Shown here in pieces: positions 32,349 to 47,045 of a stretch of 64,000 nt of DNA. The stretch is from Ecdyonurus torrentis (taxonomy: Eukaryota > Arthropoda > Insecta > Ephemeroptera > Heptageniidae), in the NCBI GenBank assembly GCA_949318235.1, contig OX439129.1, forward strand, positions 20,291,066-20,355,065, in the 5' to 3' direction. A model generated the notes under the pieces. It did not search any database, was not told the DNA's origin, and was given only the letters and a program-made list of their open reading frames with translations. The position numbers were made by a program, and so were the translations under genes. Every line of letters starts with the position of its first letter. Positions within the stretch are counted from its first letter, which is position 1.

Positions 32349-33148
32349 CATTAAACGCAACTTTACAAAATACCGCATATATGTATAACAGACAAGCTAA
32401 AATAAGAATTTCAAATTTAAATAAATATTCCATAAAATTAAACTTAAAAAAAAAAAAAAAAAAGCTACGACTTATTTAATGAGACAGTAATTTTGCAAAA
32501 GAAGAGAAAATAATTTTAAAACTTTACAGAAAAACTCGTTAATTTTGATGCAACAAAGTGCAAGTATGTTGGCTTTGGATTTCTGCCCTATAATATAGAG
32601 GACACTCACCCTTAAAGTTTGTCCTCGACTTTAAGCTCAGGTTTTTGACTTCCCCCCTCGCGAGTATAATATAAAGTACGTATGTACATCTCGCGGAGTG
32701 CGTGGTAATTTTAGCACCAAGTCGTGTAACCAAGCTAAAGGACACCCGCATCACAAAATCCTGCGTAATATACATTAAAGTCTATTTTATTATAATTTTT
32801 AATACTAATTAAATCTTTGATAATAATAATTAATATAATATAATACATAAGGGTAGTTGAAATTATTTTTATTATATAAAAATTTTTTTTTCATTAAAAT
32901 TACACATCCTTTTATAGTTATTATATTACATTAATTAAATCACTAAAAAATTATACACGTAATTTTGAATGCATAATTGAAAACACTGTGTAAATTTCGT
33001 AATATGAAATAAAATTAATGGGAAAGATATGCAACTTAAAAATAATTACTTTGCTTTTGAAATAATAAAAACCTTTTTTTGGTGTCTTTTTTTTCTTCTT
33101 CGTATAAATCTGGAGATTAAAATGTTGGGAGAGCGTCACGAACGCACA

Positions 33149-33150
<2 letters not shown>
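32345..33150. other. Intergenic sequence with a GC-richer patch
   Basis: A patch of ordinary complexity at about 32540-32770 with CTCGCGAG and CTCGCGGAG words. No protein or RNA gene recognised. Confidence 0.5.
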
Positions 33151-33151
<1 letters not shown>

Positions 33152-33218
<67 letters not shown>

Positions 33219-33331
33219 ATCTCGACTTTGCGAGTGTCCTACAGTGTTAAAAAGACCTTGGGTCGGCGGGGAAGCAATGAGAGGGAAGGGGTTGATGATA
33301 TACAGTACTTTACTTAACATACCGCGGCGGG

Positions 33332-33406
<75 letters not shown>

Positions 33407-33506
33407 AATGAGTTTTTTACTTGGGGCCGGTCAGGGATAATTTTGGCACCAACATCGGGTCAACACCTTGAGCTAAATCTTACAAATAGATTTTTCACTC
33501 CCTTTT

Positions 33507-33594
<88 letters not shown>
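33152..33594. repeat. Cluster of (CT)n, (GA)n and (CT)n-(AC)n microsatellites
   Basis: (CT)n at 33152-33219, (GA)n at 33337-33402, (CT)n at 33510-33578 and (AC)n to 33594, separated by GC-richer unique DNA (about 33220-33335 and 33404-33500). Confidence 0.97.
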
Positions 33595-33595
<1 letters not shown>

Positions 33596-33599
33596 TGTT

Positions 33600-35319
33600 A
33601 TTCCAACTTTAATTTTAGCGGAAGAAAAAAAAAAAAAAAAAAAAACGTGCTTTGCCGCTTTATTTTTGCTTGTCGGCCTTTGCCTTGAATTTCATAATTC
33701 AAAACTCTCCTCAACTGCACGTACAGTATACATACATACCAGCCAGACAGGCAGACAACTTAATATAAAATATAAATTAACTTACAAAGACATAGAAAAA
33801 AGAAGAGATAATAATTAATAACAATATTGATCATTTTTATAAAGCACATTTTTATTTAAAAAATTAACTGTCTTCTCTAAAATACTTTGTATCATAATTA
33901 ATAATATAAAGTTTAAAAACATGTAAAAATATTCTTTTTTACAAATTTATTATACAGCATTATTTTAATAAAAATTAGTAACTAAACTACTTAATAATTA
34001 TTTATAACAACAATGTTTTTATATAAAAAAAATATTAAAATTTATGAATTTTAAAACCAACACACCTGCAATTTTTTTTTCTCTACCATCATACAGGAAA
34101 AAAAAGTATTAAATTACAAAAAGGTGTACAAGTGCCTAACAGAAGATGTATAAAAAATGATTCATACAATCATTATATTCATCATGTCTACCTTTAAAAA
34201 AAAGTATATTATAATAAAATTGTCATTCATTATGAAAGTAGAAGTGTTTAACAATAAAAAAATGAACATCGCCTGCACAAAACCAACGGTACATTTTTTT
34301 TTTTTTTTTTTCCTTTCCTTCCTGCTTCAATTCTCGTCCTTATCTAGAGACTCCCACCTTTTTTTTAAGTCCCGTTAGGTGAATACATAACACGCTATAA
34401 TGAAAAAAAAAAAAAAAAATCTCAGAGCATGGACTTGCACTACATATACCTAACCCACCCTATCTATTACACATTCCCTTCCATATATTCAGTGTTGTAG
34501 TTTTTTTTACAGTTATATCATAGGCAAGGATAAAAAAAAAATGGTAATATAAAAATAAAAAAATGGTCTCACTCAGGTATGATGGATAAAAAAAAAAGTT
34601 AATATAAAAAATCAGTTGAAGGTCACATTTATATAAAGTTCATTGAACTTTAAATATTGTAAAATATTTTTAATGTGGTTGATTGAGCATTAGAAAATGT
34701 ATGCATACTTTTTTATTATATAATTATTTAATTGTTGTAATAATATTATAGAGAATTGATTGTATATAAATGTCAAAGAATGAAAATATATTTGAAAATT
34801 TTATTTATTTTTAATGAAACGTTTTTACTTTAAGTTGCTTATATATATCAAACAAATGTTTAATTTATATATATTATACATGACTTAAATATAAATAATG
34901 TTAAATTATATTATTGTAACTATTTCGTAAACAAAATCGTGATTTTGTAACAATATTATCAGGTGTGGATCACACTTTGTTATTTAATTACTTTACAACA
35001 ATGGTTTAAAATGTCAGGGTGTACTTTAGATTAACGTCCTTATATATTGTTGCTTTTGATTGCAAAGAATGAACATTTGGATGAGGTATTTTGCACTTAG
35101 CATCAACACATTTTTGGCACCTTGCCTCTCTCTCTCTCTCTCTCTCTCTCATCAAACACCACTGCATTAAAATATCATTAATAATTAAATAAAAATATAC
35201 CAACTTAATATTGGTTTTATTAAAATTAAATTTGGCAAGAAATCAGTAATAAAATTAAATATAAATATTAAAAATTTCAAGTAGAAATAAACTATAAAAT
35301 ATTTTATCCTTCATAACAT

Positions 35320-35364
<45 letters not shown>

Positions 35365-37849
35365 TCTGCTAGACGTTAGCTAAAGCTAGACACCATATTA
35401 AAGTCTGTATATAAGAATTGTAAGTAATATGAAGAAAGGTCACGGTAATTTACTATTAGATAAACTTAATGACATTGTTTAGACCTAACATTTGGTATCC
35501 ACACATGAAATACCAGATAATCGATATTACGTAAGAGAAAAATACAATCGATTGTTATTACAAAAATATTATATCGTAATTCAATATGAGTTTTATTTTA
35601 TATAATTTTCTTCTCTCTCTCTCTCTTCATAATTCCGGACCGAATATTCTATACTGTAGGAGGTTGTTCTATAATAAACTATATAATATTTTGTGGATAA
35701 CAAAAAAAGAGAGAGCAGAGCAGACCTCAATTTTACAATTCCAATAAGTTCTGAGTTGAGTTACATCTCTCCTTATAGAATTTTCTGATGTAGAAATTTC
35801 GAGATCATCTCTCTAGTTACCTTTCTCTTTTTAACTTTAAATAATTATATAAACTTGAACTTCATACTTCATATACAGTAAGATATTTTTGTTCATGAAC
35901 TTTTATAATACCTTCTTCTTTTTTTTTTTTTTTTACCGTGTATATGCGCATAAATTTATTTCTAAGAAAAAATTAACACTTAAAATTCCAATTTATAGCT
36001 CCACAAATCTACTACTATCAATTAAAGATTGCAAGATTCTATTTTACTCCGATTCTATATCCGATTCCTCAATCAATGATCTTGATGAAAAGATGCGTGA
36101 ATGACATGACTATACACAGTAACAAAGATAAATTGTTTTATAAAAGGATGCGCATAAAAAGTAACAATAACTTATGATCGTATCAAAAATAATATTAATT
36201 AAAAAAAAAAAATCCTTCACAACATCTATTAAAAAATTTATGAACCTGAACATAATTTTTATCAATAATATAATATAATATATAATAATTGTATTTTTAC
36301 TGATATTTTCCACGAACGCTTGCGACCGTGCTATGTTATAGAGAGTGTATTGACCACGGTATATAGCTGCTGTATATTACTATATGTATAAAATATTTCC
36401 GGTAAATCCTTTTGCTTTTTTGATGCTCTGTTGTTTTTAGTTATAGAGAGAACGAGTTGATTAAGTTAACGGTTTGGGTCGATGGCTTTTGCTTTGCTAA
36501 AAGCGGTGGCCCGTGCTTCGTTCACTCTCACTGGACATTGCCCTCTCTTTCTCTCTCTCTTCTCTCTCTACACACACCTCTCTTCATCTCATCTCAAAAA
36601 TAATCATCTCTCTCTCTCTCTCTACCTTGCGAAGTTAGAGACCACGCACATTCAACTCTAACCGCAGAAAAAAAATATCTACGTCGTGTTCTGATCGTCT
36701 TTTGTACAGACCTGTTCTCATATTATTATTATTATTATTGGTTTCATCACTTTATGCACTTGAAATAATTTACCAGGATTCTTTTCTAATGATATTGTAG
36801 AGTTAAAAAGAAACCATAATTTATTAATTTTTTACTGTGGTTTTCTTGACAAAGCAATGAAAGATATACGCAATCATTAACAAACTTAGTAAATTAGCTT
36901 TATATTTATTGTATTTATATTTTAAAACATACATTTATATTTTTATTTTTTTTGATTATATAAATTTTTGTTTAATTGGGTTTGCAAAATTGTATGCAAT
37001 ATATACACATGAAAATTGATTTCTTCAATCTATTACAATAACACAAAAAACTTTTTGATATTTTAACATAAAAGAACCCTTCAATTCTTGTTTTATATTC
37101 AATAATTAAAAAAAATTAAAGCGGTCATCGGCATTCAATTTTTATTTCCGTGTGAAAAATGAAAAGTATTCATGAATTTCATTGACCATGAAAGTTCGTC
37201 CAAGTACACTCGACTATAAATAATATTACATTATATTATAAATTTTATTTTTTGCAGATCTTTTCTACAGCTTACGTAATGTAATCAAATATAAAAGCTT
37301 TGCAAGTACCAATTTAAAGTCTTTAATTTCTTATAACTTTTAATTTAATTTTCTTTGGGGAAAAATAAAAAAAGTTTTGAGACAACATTCCTTCGCGCGC
37401 TCGAACAAGCTTAAGTTTGATGTTTGACCCTTTGAGTTATGACGTCAGTGGTGTCATCGTTCTCAAAGGTGAAGGTGCCTGCCTGCCTGCCTGCCTGCCT
37501 TGTGAATGATTGCGAGAAATAACACAACAGTGCCCGTATGCAAATTTAAAACTTTCATTCTTTTTCCCATATGTTTCTCACATTTACCAAAAGTCATTAA
37601 ACCTTTTTTTATATACTATATCAAAATGAATTTTACTATACACTTATTATAAACTAAACTATAGTTATTTTATGATATCACCATTCTCTCGTTTTTTAAA
37701 GTTATTTTCTTTTTATATAATTGAACAATAAAAATGTACGTGAAAACTTAAGTATATATAATTTTCATTTTATTTTTATGCAAAGCTAATAGAATATAAG
37801 TTTTTGTAATAAGGGATGTCAGGGTAGGTGAGAAAATGAACGATGAAAA

Positions 37850-37888
<39 letters not shown>

Positions 37889-38160
37889 GAAAGGGCACTG
37901 AGGCGTACTGGACGCCCATGCAAACCTCAGATTTGCACTCGCGATTTTCGGACATTGAACTTGACCACTAAATCCTTCTCTTTGTATGTTTTTTCTACGT
38001 TTTTATTTTTCACCCACCTGAGTTTTTGCAACAAAAACATTTTTTTCAACCCTTTCCTTCCTTCCCTCCCTCTACCTTATTATACATCTTCTTTCTCAGA
38101 AATGGTATGTTTTAAATCTCATTAAAATTTCAATGTAAAAAATATATATAGGTAAAAATT
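33600..38160. other. AT-rich intergenic sequence
   Basis: A 40-nt poly(T) at about 35323-35362, short CT runs, a GC-richer patch at 36.45-36.70 kb, a (GCCT)n run at about 37478-37500 and a (GA)n run at about 37855-37890. A CRE octamer lies at 37440-37447. No gene recognised. Confidence 0.6.
34635..34651. promoter_or_regulatory. Perfect IR-1 palindrome (ecdysone-receptor type), extended
   Basis: AAAGTTCATTGAACTTT is a perfect 17-nt palindrome around one central base. The core AGTTCA-T-TGAACT fits RGKTCA-N-TGAMCY. A half site AAGGTCA lies about 15 nt to the left. Confidence 0.5.
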
Positions 38161-38264
38161 TTACTTGCAGTTTTTTTTTTTTTTTTTTTTCCTTCTTTTT
38201 GCTTGCATAAGTAATAAAATTATAAATTTACAAGATTGACCTTCACAATTTAAAAAGTGCAAGT

Positions 38265-38570
38265 TTATGTCATAAATTTTAAGACCTTGGGTTCCAAAAA
38301 TATGTAATAAAAACCTAAAGAGGCCTCACAAATGCGAAATTGGGCACGATATTGTTTGAAGCGATCACTGGCGGTCAATGCTCTGCCGGCAAGGTTGTAG
38401 GAAGGCCCCTCTTTCTCTCTCAGTATAATATACATAGAGCGCGGTGTCATCCGCATGTTTTAACCCGAAACAGGCGCCTAACTAAAATACCGTCACTTTC
38501 AGCATCAAAGGTGAATAACCAGTTAATAAAATACATGAAGCGGGCATATTTGGTCACCGACACCTATAAT
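38265..38570. other. GC-richer stretch of unknown nature
   Basis: About 300 nt of ordinary complexity next to a T run (38170-38190), the arrangement expected of a minus-strand retroposed sequence with a poly(A) tail. I do not recognise it, and frames across it look random. Confidence 0.25.
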
Positions 38571-39394
38571 TCATTTTTTTTTTTATATACTTCAGGCTAA
38601 AATATTTTTTTTTATCTAATTATCTTTTTTTTTTAAACAAGAAAAAACTTATTCTCCGTTATATTTTTGCAATCCTTTCCATTTCTAGAAAACAATATTT
38701 TTAGTAGACAAGTTAATAGATATAATTATGTTGGGTTATAATTTTTTTTTATACCTCTTGAAAGGTATAATCATATACAATAATAATTGTTGATTAAAAA
38801 TAATTATCACATACCAACAGAAAATTATTATTAATCGTAACGTTGAATGCTGTATTTCTGTTTTTATTTGCTAATACAATAATGTATTGCAATATGTTGG
38901 AATTTGAGTAAATAGCTTAAAAGAAAAAATGTTTTGAACTTTTTTTTTTTTTTTTAATTTCTTACAAATGTTTTCTATTTATGGATTAATTCATTTGAAA
39001 GTTTGCTATTCTCTTATATAACTAAAAAATCAATTAAACCTCAGAAGGTCAGATTTTTATTTTTATCGTTTACACTTTACACTAACCTGAAAATTTGAAT
39101 TTAAACTTGAATCAACCGTCGTCAGACTTCACACGATTACGAAGCTATTAACAACAGGTTACGTCACCCCGTATATAGAGTTTACTTTGACATTACACTA
39201 ATTACAAGCGCATGTTTGACCTCTACAAGTGTAAGGTCAATAATGAGCACCAATATACAATGCGGAAGTTTAAAACTACTTTACAAGATAATTCAATTTT
39301 TACTTTAATTCAGTCACCTGCCCTGCCAGCATATTTACAGGTGAATCAAAACACATTTTTCTTAACTCAACCTTTCATTTACTTTCGCAACACC

Positions 39395-39432
<38 letters not shown>

Positions 39433-39724
39433 CAGCTGGATATATATGCAAAATAAGAAAGAAATAATAATCATAATAATCAACTCTTCCGGTTGTTACG
39501 AAATTTTAATCGAAAAATAATTTTTACAGTTACATTTTTTATTTAAAATAAAAATATTGTAATTGCATTAAAATTTTATTGATTATAAAGTTAATTTTTT
39601 AAAACTATATATATATATAAAAAAAATTAAATACATGATATTTTTGGGCGTTGAAGATTCCGCCTTCAAGTTTGATTTAAAAAAACAACGGTTTTCGTTA
39701 TTATTGCTTTCAGCGCAGCGAGTT

Positions 39725-39737
39725 CGTTCAATGAACT
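39725..39737. promoter_or_regulatory. IR-1 nuclear receptor site, one mismatch
   Basis: CGTTCA-A-TGAACT; an 11-nt perfect palindrome GTTCAATGAAC. Confidence 0.35.
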
Positions 39738-42252
39738 CCGGTAGAAAAAAAAAGTTTAAAACAAAGCGATTCAAGTTCACTAGTTTTATATTGTAAAGAC
39801 AGGGGAAAAAAGATTAAAAACTTTGAAAGAATCTTTTAATAATCACCTTTCAGTATCCAGTAAAACGCGTTTTTTTTTTATGCAGTGATTTAAAAAAATA
39901 TGTATAAAAAACAACGTATAATAATTCTGTATTATTATAATACTATGGTAATAAAATTATGATACCTGTTTTTATTTATGTATATAAATAAAATTTAATA
40001 TTTAAAATTGTTATTCCCTAAATTAACGCTTATTTGGAACCCTAGTATTATATTATCTAGTTGTCATTGTCAAATTGTTGAAATCATCATGAGAAGTGAA
40101 TTAAAAATAGTCAAAAGTTCGCCGAATTTAAACGTGTTTATAATTTTGAATAATTTACTATATGAGGAAATATTTTTTATACAAAAACTGACAGATATAA
40201 TGAAGAAAAAAAAATGAAGTACTCACATAAAAAAGGCAATCCTAATAATGTAGAAAAATTGTTCTTAAATCACAATAATCCTTTGTCTATTATTTAATTC
40301 TTGATAATAAAAAATTAAAATAATTTGTAATAAAATCACTTGTCAATACACTCCACAGACACTGTAAACTCTGATGATAAATTCCAAGTAGAGAAGTGTG
40401 TATATCCAAAGTAATGTGTGTATGTATCCACGTGCACTTTTTGATTGTCACTTAAAAAAAAAATAAAACACACACGACCGGCGAAATAATATTAAAAACT
40501 TGAAGACGTTCGTATAACGTAGTAGCTTCTTTGTGAACACCAAGAGGCCAACTAACTTGAGGAACACTTCCTACTCTCCAGCGTTGAGCTCCTTACCTCT
40601 GCAAAAGTGGAGGGAGATATAGTGTAGGCTCGCTGCCAGCCAGCCACAGGTAAAGTTTAACACCGTTACATTGTCATGGCCAGCGACCTTGGGAGCGAGT
40701 CTATAACAGGTGCCTATATCAATTGATAATAATATTAAATAATTCTTTTTTATCATTAATTAAATTAGTTTTTTTTTGTCCCCTTATATAAGGGAAGAAT
40801 TAGGGTTGATTTGGAATGTTTTTTTGAATATACAAAAAAAAAGTAACTAAAGAATCATTCTAAAAGAGGTATAAATACTCTATTAAAGTATTAATTTTTT
40901 TAAAAATTAAACCCTTACTAAATATCTTTAAAGAAGTGTTAGGGTATAGGTTTGGGATGTATAGGGATCGCATGAAAAAATTATATATAATTTATAAAAA
41001 AAAAAAAAAAAAAACTTTTTGTCATATTGGTCAATATTTGATTTTTGGATTAGAAAAAAATGAAATTTTTTTAAAGTATACTTTTTCCAAAATTAGCAAT
41101 AAAACACATAAATTTTAATAAATACATTTATATAAAAATATCGATGTTTATTCCATAAGAACCTTTACTTTATCCACAAGATCTTCCTATATCTTATTAA
41201 TTCATTGATTTTTATGATATTTTATGATCCACATAAATATGTTAAGTGACAAAAAGTTTACTGTGATTGATAATATGCCAAAATTGTGTACGATATCAGG
41301 TCTTAAGGTCACGTGATTTGCCACCCACTACACTTGCTATAATATCAAGGTGAATGAACTCTTCATGGAGCTCCTGAAATTCCACAACCCGCACGTCAAT
41401 CTCGCGTCAGACAAAGTTTATACCAATATAATACAATCATTAAAAACATCACACTTACGTATATCTAATGTTATTTTATATAAAAATGAGCTTTATATAA
41501 CTGGGGATTTGAATACTCGTGAGGTGTATGAATGGCCCAGTACGCTGCTCTGCTTTGATCTACTTTCTTTCTTTTCTTCGTATTTTCTGCTGCACTAACC
41601 AGCCATTGGGGGGAGGGGGAGGGGGGATTTTTGCTACTTTTGTAACACTAACTTTAAACATCTAACATAATATACAGGGCAACGAACTCTTTCACTTACT
41701 CACTCTTATAATACTTTACTTCTTATGTACGTATATGATTTTTTTTCTGACTAATTTTTAACTTTATTCTTAGTATTACAGCTTTCAAATAATCATATTT
41801 TAATATTATGTTCACTTGACGTCATATCTTTTTAGAATTTTGTTTCAATTACATTATCATATTGTAATTTTTTTTGTAAGATACTTATAGCAATATTAGC
41901 AATGACAAGTTTCAAAGAATTAATGCTATCATTATATAAAAAAAATTGAATAGAAAAAAAACAAAGAACGAAAAATTAATATAATAGCACAGAGTTGAAA
42001 AGTACAATTTTAGTTATTAAAATGACCTTCAATAACATTGGACACATTATCATTACAGAATCGAATATCCTTGCGTAGCAATTTTTTTTTAACATAAAAT
42101 TTGTACATATAAAAATATGTAAAATTAAAATAAACTACATAACAACTAAAATACTGTTTTACTTAATTCAATACTATTGTTTGATAGTACTTAAATTAAA
42201 CTTTGAAAAAAAAGCATAATGTGTAGCTTAAGAATAAAATACAAGTATACTC

Positions 42253-42278
42253 TTTTGTAGTAAATTTTTACTACAAAA
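42253..42278. repeat. Perfect 12-bp inverted repeat (hairpin)
   Basis: TTTTGTAGTAAA and TTTACTACAAAA separated by two bases. Function unknown. Confidence 0.8.
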
Positions 42279-43209
42279 TTACAAAAATAAACCAAAGTCG
42301 ATCAAAATACATTATAATTATATATGCATATATGAGAGATTTCAATGCTTGAATAAATCACTTCTAAATTTTTATTGAATCACGTGCCTGAATTTATATT
42401 TTAAAGTATTATTTTATTAAATTTAAGAAATATACAAAAAATAATCAATAAATTATTTATTGAAAAGATGATAATTTAAGTCGTAAAAATGCGGGAACTT
42501 ATTTATTATGTACATACGTAGAAAAATATTATATTATATTATAGAGGTTACGCAAAGAATAATTTAAAATATATTTTAATTTGATGTCATTGTCCTTTTC
42601 TCTCTCGTCTCTCTCATCTTTTAGTTATTATATTTTTGTTATCATATTTGTTATGTTGAGAGCGGCCAATGAACTCACATCACTCTATGTTTATACCATT
42701 TCATTTCATTGCAAAATAATTTATTTTTCTTTCATGCTTTGGAGATTAAGTAAGTCACTATCATTTGCTTTCGTCGCTTATATATACTCTGAAATATATT
42801 TTAAATTATTTTTAATATTATTTTTATTTTAACTTTAATTTTGTTTTAATTGATATTTTATGTTTAAACAACATATCAATAATATATTGATAAATAAAGA
42901 CTTGTTCAAAAATCTTTTTTTCCTCTGCCCCAATAATGCCATACTTATTTTTTTAACAGCTAATGGATTGTCATTTTGTGGGAAAGAGTTTGCTAAAATA
43001 TAAATATTGTTACTGCATGTATTTGACAAAAATATATGTCAGAATATAGATTTTTGTATTATTCTACCATTTTTATTTTTATAGAAAATAGTTTGCTTAA
43101 TTGCTTTTTTAACTTTGATGGCATGGTATGTTTGGCTAGAAAGACAAGACCACATCAAACTCAAAATAAGTCTGCAAGTGAAACTTCAAAGTTACTGTCA
43201 TGCTCTTGA

Positions 43210-43246
<37 letters not shown>

Positions 43247-43489
43247 TATTATGGTCATCAAAGTGTTTGTTATATTGAAAGATAAAGTGAGTACTTTTGT
43301 ATTAGTGCTGCTCCTATAGACGGTAAATTTTTACGACGCCAACAGATTATACATTTTTGTCCATACTTTCACGCACACACACTGTAGCTCTTACACATAC
43401 AGAGAACAGAATGCGTAGGTACCTATAAGACTATTGTCAATACTAAAACATTCAAAACTATTGTCGTTTGATACACAGGTGAGAGAGAT

Positions 43490-43510
43490 AAAGGGTTCGA
43501 TGAACCCTTT
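43490..43510. repeat. Perfect 9-bp hairpin overlapping an IR-1-like motif
   Basis: AAAGGGTTC-GAT-GAACCCTTT. Bases 43494-43506 (GGTTCG-A-TGAACC) differ from RGKTCA-N-TGAMCY at one position. Confidence 0.7.
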
Positions 43511-43914
43511 TAAATTTTGTGATAAAAGGGACCTAACTTTTGCAAAATGAGGAATTTACAAACCCTTAATTTTATTATGAAAGAAAATACAAGTAAAAAA
43601 AAAAAGTCAGCATAATAGTAAAGTCAATGGTGAAGTCTATTTTTAGAAATACTTTTAAATAATTGAAAGGTTTTTAGTATTAAAAATTGAGAAGGGTTTG
43701 ACAATATTTTATTGGCCAACGTAACCTGCGCGTATTTTTTTGCACGTGAAAATGCGTGACTCTTGGGACTATAACATTATGTTTGAAACCTCACTTTACG
43801 AAACAATTGGTAAAAAATATAAAATCCTTTTCTTTCCATACGTACATAAAACTTCGTTAAGAAGGTTGTAATATTGCCGAAACGTCAATCATTTTTCATT
43901 TATGACATATTATA

Positions 43915-43950
<36 letters not shown>

Positions 43951-44817
43951 GCTTGTTTTAAAATGAGTCAGGATGCCGGCCGGCGTATGGTCAAGTCCAG
44001 ATCCGTGGATATTTCTAGGAAAGAAAAAGTCACACAGCGTGAAGTCTATTTTCTTCCGGTCCTCCAAGTCTTTGTTCCTGTCTACCTCGATGCACTCTCT
44101 TCTTAGAACTCATAGCCGCACATACATACATACATACATACATACATACACACCACTTGCGAGAGACGAGAGCCAGCCAGCCAGCCCCCCCGCCTGCCTG
44201 CGTGCCACATCCCAGTCTAGAATCTACTTACTTAACTACCTCATTAATAAATTCTCTATGTGATCAGAATTCATAATCAATTGTTTTATTCATTCAATCA
44301 ATACATTATATCATTGTAATTCGGACTATATAATATTTCCTTATAAGATTGTACTATTTAATTATTAAAAAAAAAATGACAAAATTTTACCATGATACAT
44401 TACTAATTAGTATACTTGATTTGCTAATACTTTGAATAAAATAGGATAATAAATTTAAATATATGGACAAGTCTATACATCTTATTTCTACAAAGAGATC
44501 GCATATTAGGTTGTAATTTATTATATATGTAATTATATAGTTTAGAAACTAAAATAGTAAAAATGAAAAACTGTTAATTTAGTATCTTTTAAAGACATTA
44601 AACTACATGTATTGCAGGTCAAAGAGTATTCATCAAGTAATATTGTTAAAAAAACATAACAATTCTTTAAATATTTGTGGCTAAATAAAGTAACATGTAA
44701 ATATTTTTGAGTATGGAGATATGTACTGCATATAATATTTTTGTAATAACATGTATATACAATATATTATATTATTATTTTAAATTAATATATAATAATA
44801 TTATTGCACATCTTTAT

Positions 44818-44923
<106 letters not shown>

Positions 44924-45732
44924 CTAAATCTGTATAACATAAGATTATTTTTAACAAAAGCATAATAATAACATATAAAACTCAACTCTGTTTAAAATGT
45001 ATTGCATTGCGTTTATATAATATGCTATACCACAAAATGCATGACTATTTATAAATTAACTTCTAAAATATTATAATAAGGCCAAAATAACAACAGCAAC
45101 AAAAATAATACTTTATTACTATAGTTTTACCATTATTCTTTATTATATGGTTTTACTATTCCCTCGCAATAACTTTTGCACAAAGAATAATAAATTCAAT
45201 AATATATGTACACATCAGAATTTGATCTTGTGGTATCATTTGCATATTTTGTTCTGCTGGAAACTCAATTATCTTTGTTGTAACTTCATATACAGGTGAT
45301 GAGAAGAACATAATTTTTATTGCCATCATCAAACCATGATTAGACAATTATACGATGAAGGACATTAAAAATAAATCAGTGCAGAATTACTGGAGATGTC
45401 CAGGGGCTGAAGACTGACATACAAAACAAAACACCTCCAAATTTGACCCCTCAAAACACGATATAAGTAAATTTAACTAAACTATTCATAAAATAAGAAA
45501 TGTTCAATTTAATTGTCCATTAAAAAAAAAATTTCCAACATCAAACTTTTTGTGTTCGTATTATTTCATATAATTTTTATACAACTTTTTTTTTCTGTAT
45601 ACTCGTAGTAAGGGTAATTAATTTTTGCCCAATACAGTATTAAATGAATTCAATTCCCATACATATTATTATTTTAATATAGTTTCAGTATAAATTTAAA
45701 TTTTAAACTAGCTATTTTTATTATTAATACTG

Positions 45733-45769
45733 TATACACAGTATAATGGTACCATATACTGTGTACTGT
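45733..45769. repeat. Near-perfect palindrome
   Basis: TACACAGTATAATGGT (45735-45750) is answered by ACCATATACTGTGTA (45751-45765), with one base of slippage. No larger element is visible around it. Confidence 0.7.
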
Positions 45770-46739
45770 ATATTCATATATTATATTAATATATATCATT
45801 CTGTGAATTTGTAAAATCAATTATTTAAAATTTCAAATTCTATATCAACTAAGAGAAAATCAGTCATCTTTTATGGAGAAAAGTATGTATATAGGGTGTT
45901 TTGCGTTAAGGTGTAGTATTCACCACTCATATTTATTTCTTTGTTGTAACTTTGAGTCGAAAAATAATTATTTCCATTTAAAACTAAAGCTATAACAACC
46001 ACTATATAAATATGTGAATGCACCTTCAGGTTTTGCCATATGCACGATTTTAATATCAAGGACATCAGAAATCTTGCAGTGTTATAATTTTTTTTTATTT
46101 TTGAGCAGAAATTTTGATTTTTATGATATATAGAAAATTTAAATATCCAGTAAGAGTTTTATAAACGGCCAACTATATAAGTTGGACATAAAACACTATA
46201 GGTTGTAAAGGGAAAAAAAAAAAAAACGATATATATTTTTTTTTAATAAAATATAAAGTTTCATTTTGCAGTGTTCTCAATATACATTTTATACCTAAAG
46301 CCGCATTAAATTTCACGTATTGTTTTAGGCTATTCTGCACTTGATGTTTATCTATAATAACAAATGATTTTGTATACATTTTTTGTTTTATTATGATGTC
46401 ATGTTCTTAAAATATATTTCTCAAACCTAGAATTAAGTTGATAAAGTTCTTTTATTGGCGCCGAGTATATTATATATTGAGAGAGATTTTTGGCGCATCA
46501 AGTTCAAAGTAAGAGAATAATAATTGAACTGCAATAAGAATAATGATTGTATTACCTGATTGCATGGGCTTATTTTTATTAGAATATAATATTCAAATTA
46601 TGTATGGTTTATTTATAAGGAAACTTGAATAAAAATGATTGATGAATTTTATTATACTATATGTATTTAAATTTAATAATTTTTTTTTGATGTAGGTAAT
46701 GCTATACACGGACAGAAATTTTAACAGGCAAAACTTAAG

Positions 46740-47045
46740 ATCTAAGAGACCAGCCTTGTTAAATCTATAGCTAGCCCGAAATTCCTTTTAATGCTTACAA
46801 GCATGCGTTTATTAACTTTTACAGACCATGTCTTTACAGTTTTACAGGGCAACCTGTAAGCGCCTACAGCCGTCCGTCTAAACGGTCAATAGTCCCTGCC
46901 TGATAAAGTTAAGAGACCTGCCCTGTACAATATTATATTTCCCGCCTGTTAATGTTAAGAGACCCGTCCTGTAAGTTTCTATACGCGACCACCCTTGAAT
47001 TTGCCTGGCCTGTACATTTTAACAATCCATGTCCTATTGAAACTT
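46740..47045 (+). repeat. Left subterminal repeat array of the 2.9-kb transposon
   Basis: About ten degenerate copies spaced about 22-23 nt. Examples are GACCTGCCCTGTACAA near 46916 and GACCCGTCCTGTAAG near 46961, joined by GTTAAGA or TTTTAACA spacers. Confidence 0.65.

Noticed and set aside
41350..41598. 82-codon plus-strand frame with near-normal amino-acid composition
   Set aside because: No family that I recognise and no supporting splice or start signals; kept only as a GC-richer patch.
42253..42278. Hairpin as a microRNA precursor
   Set aside because: The stem is only 12 bp and AT-only apart from two pairs, too short for a miRNA precursor.
43490..43510. Hairpin followed by T-rich sequence as a transcription terminator
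   Set aside because: Bacterial-type terminators do not apply in this eukaryotic context, and no transcript end is expected here.
43973..44263. 96-codon plus-strand frame in a GC-richer patch
   Set aside because: Contains translated (ACAT)n and CCAGCC repeats and no recognisable domain.
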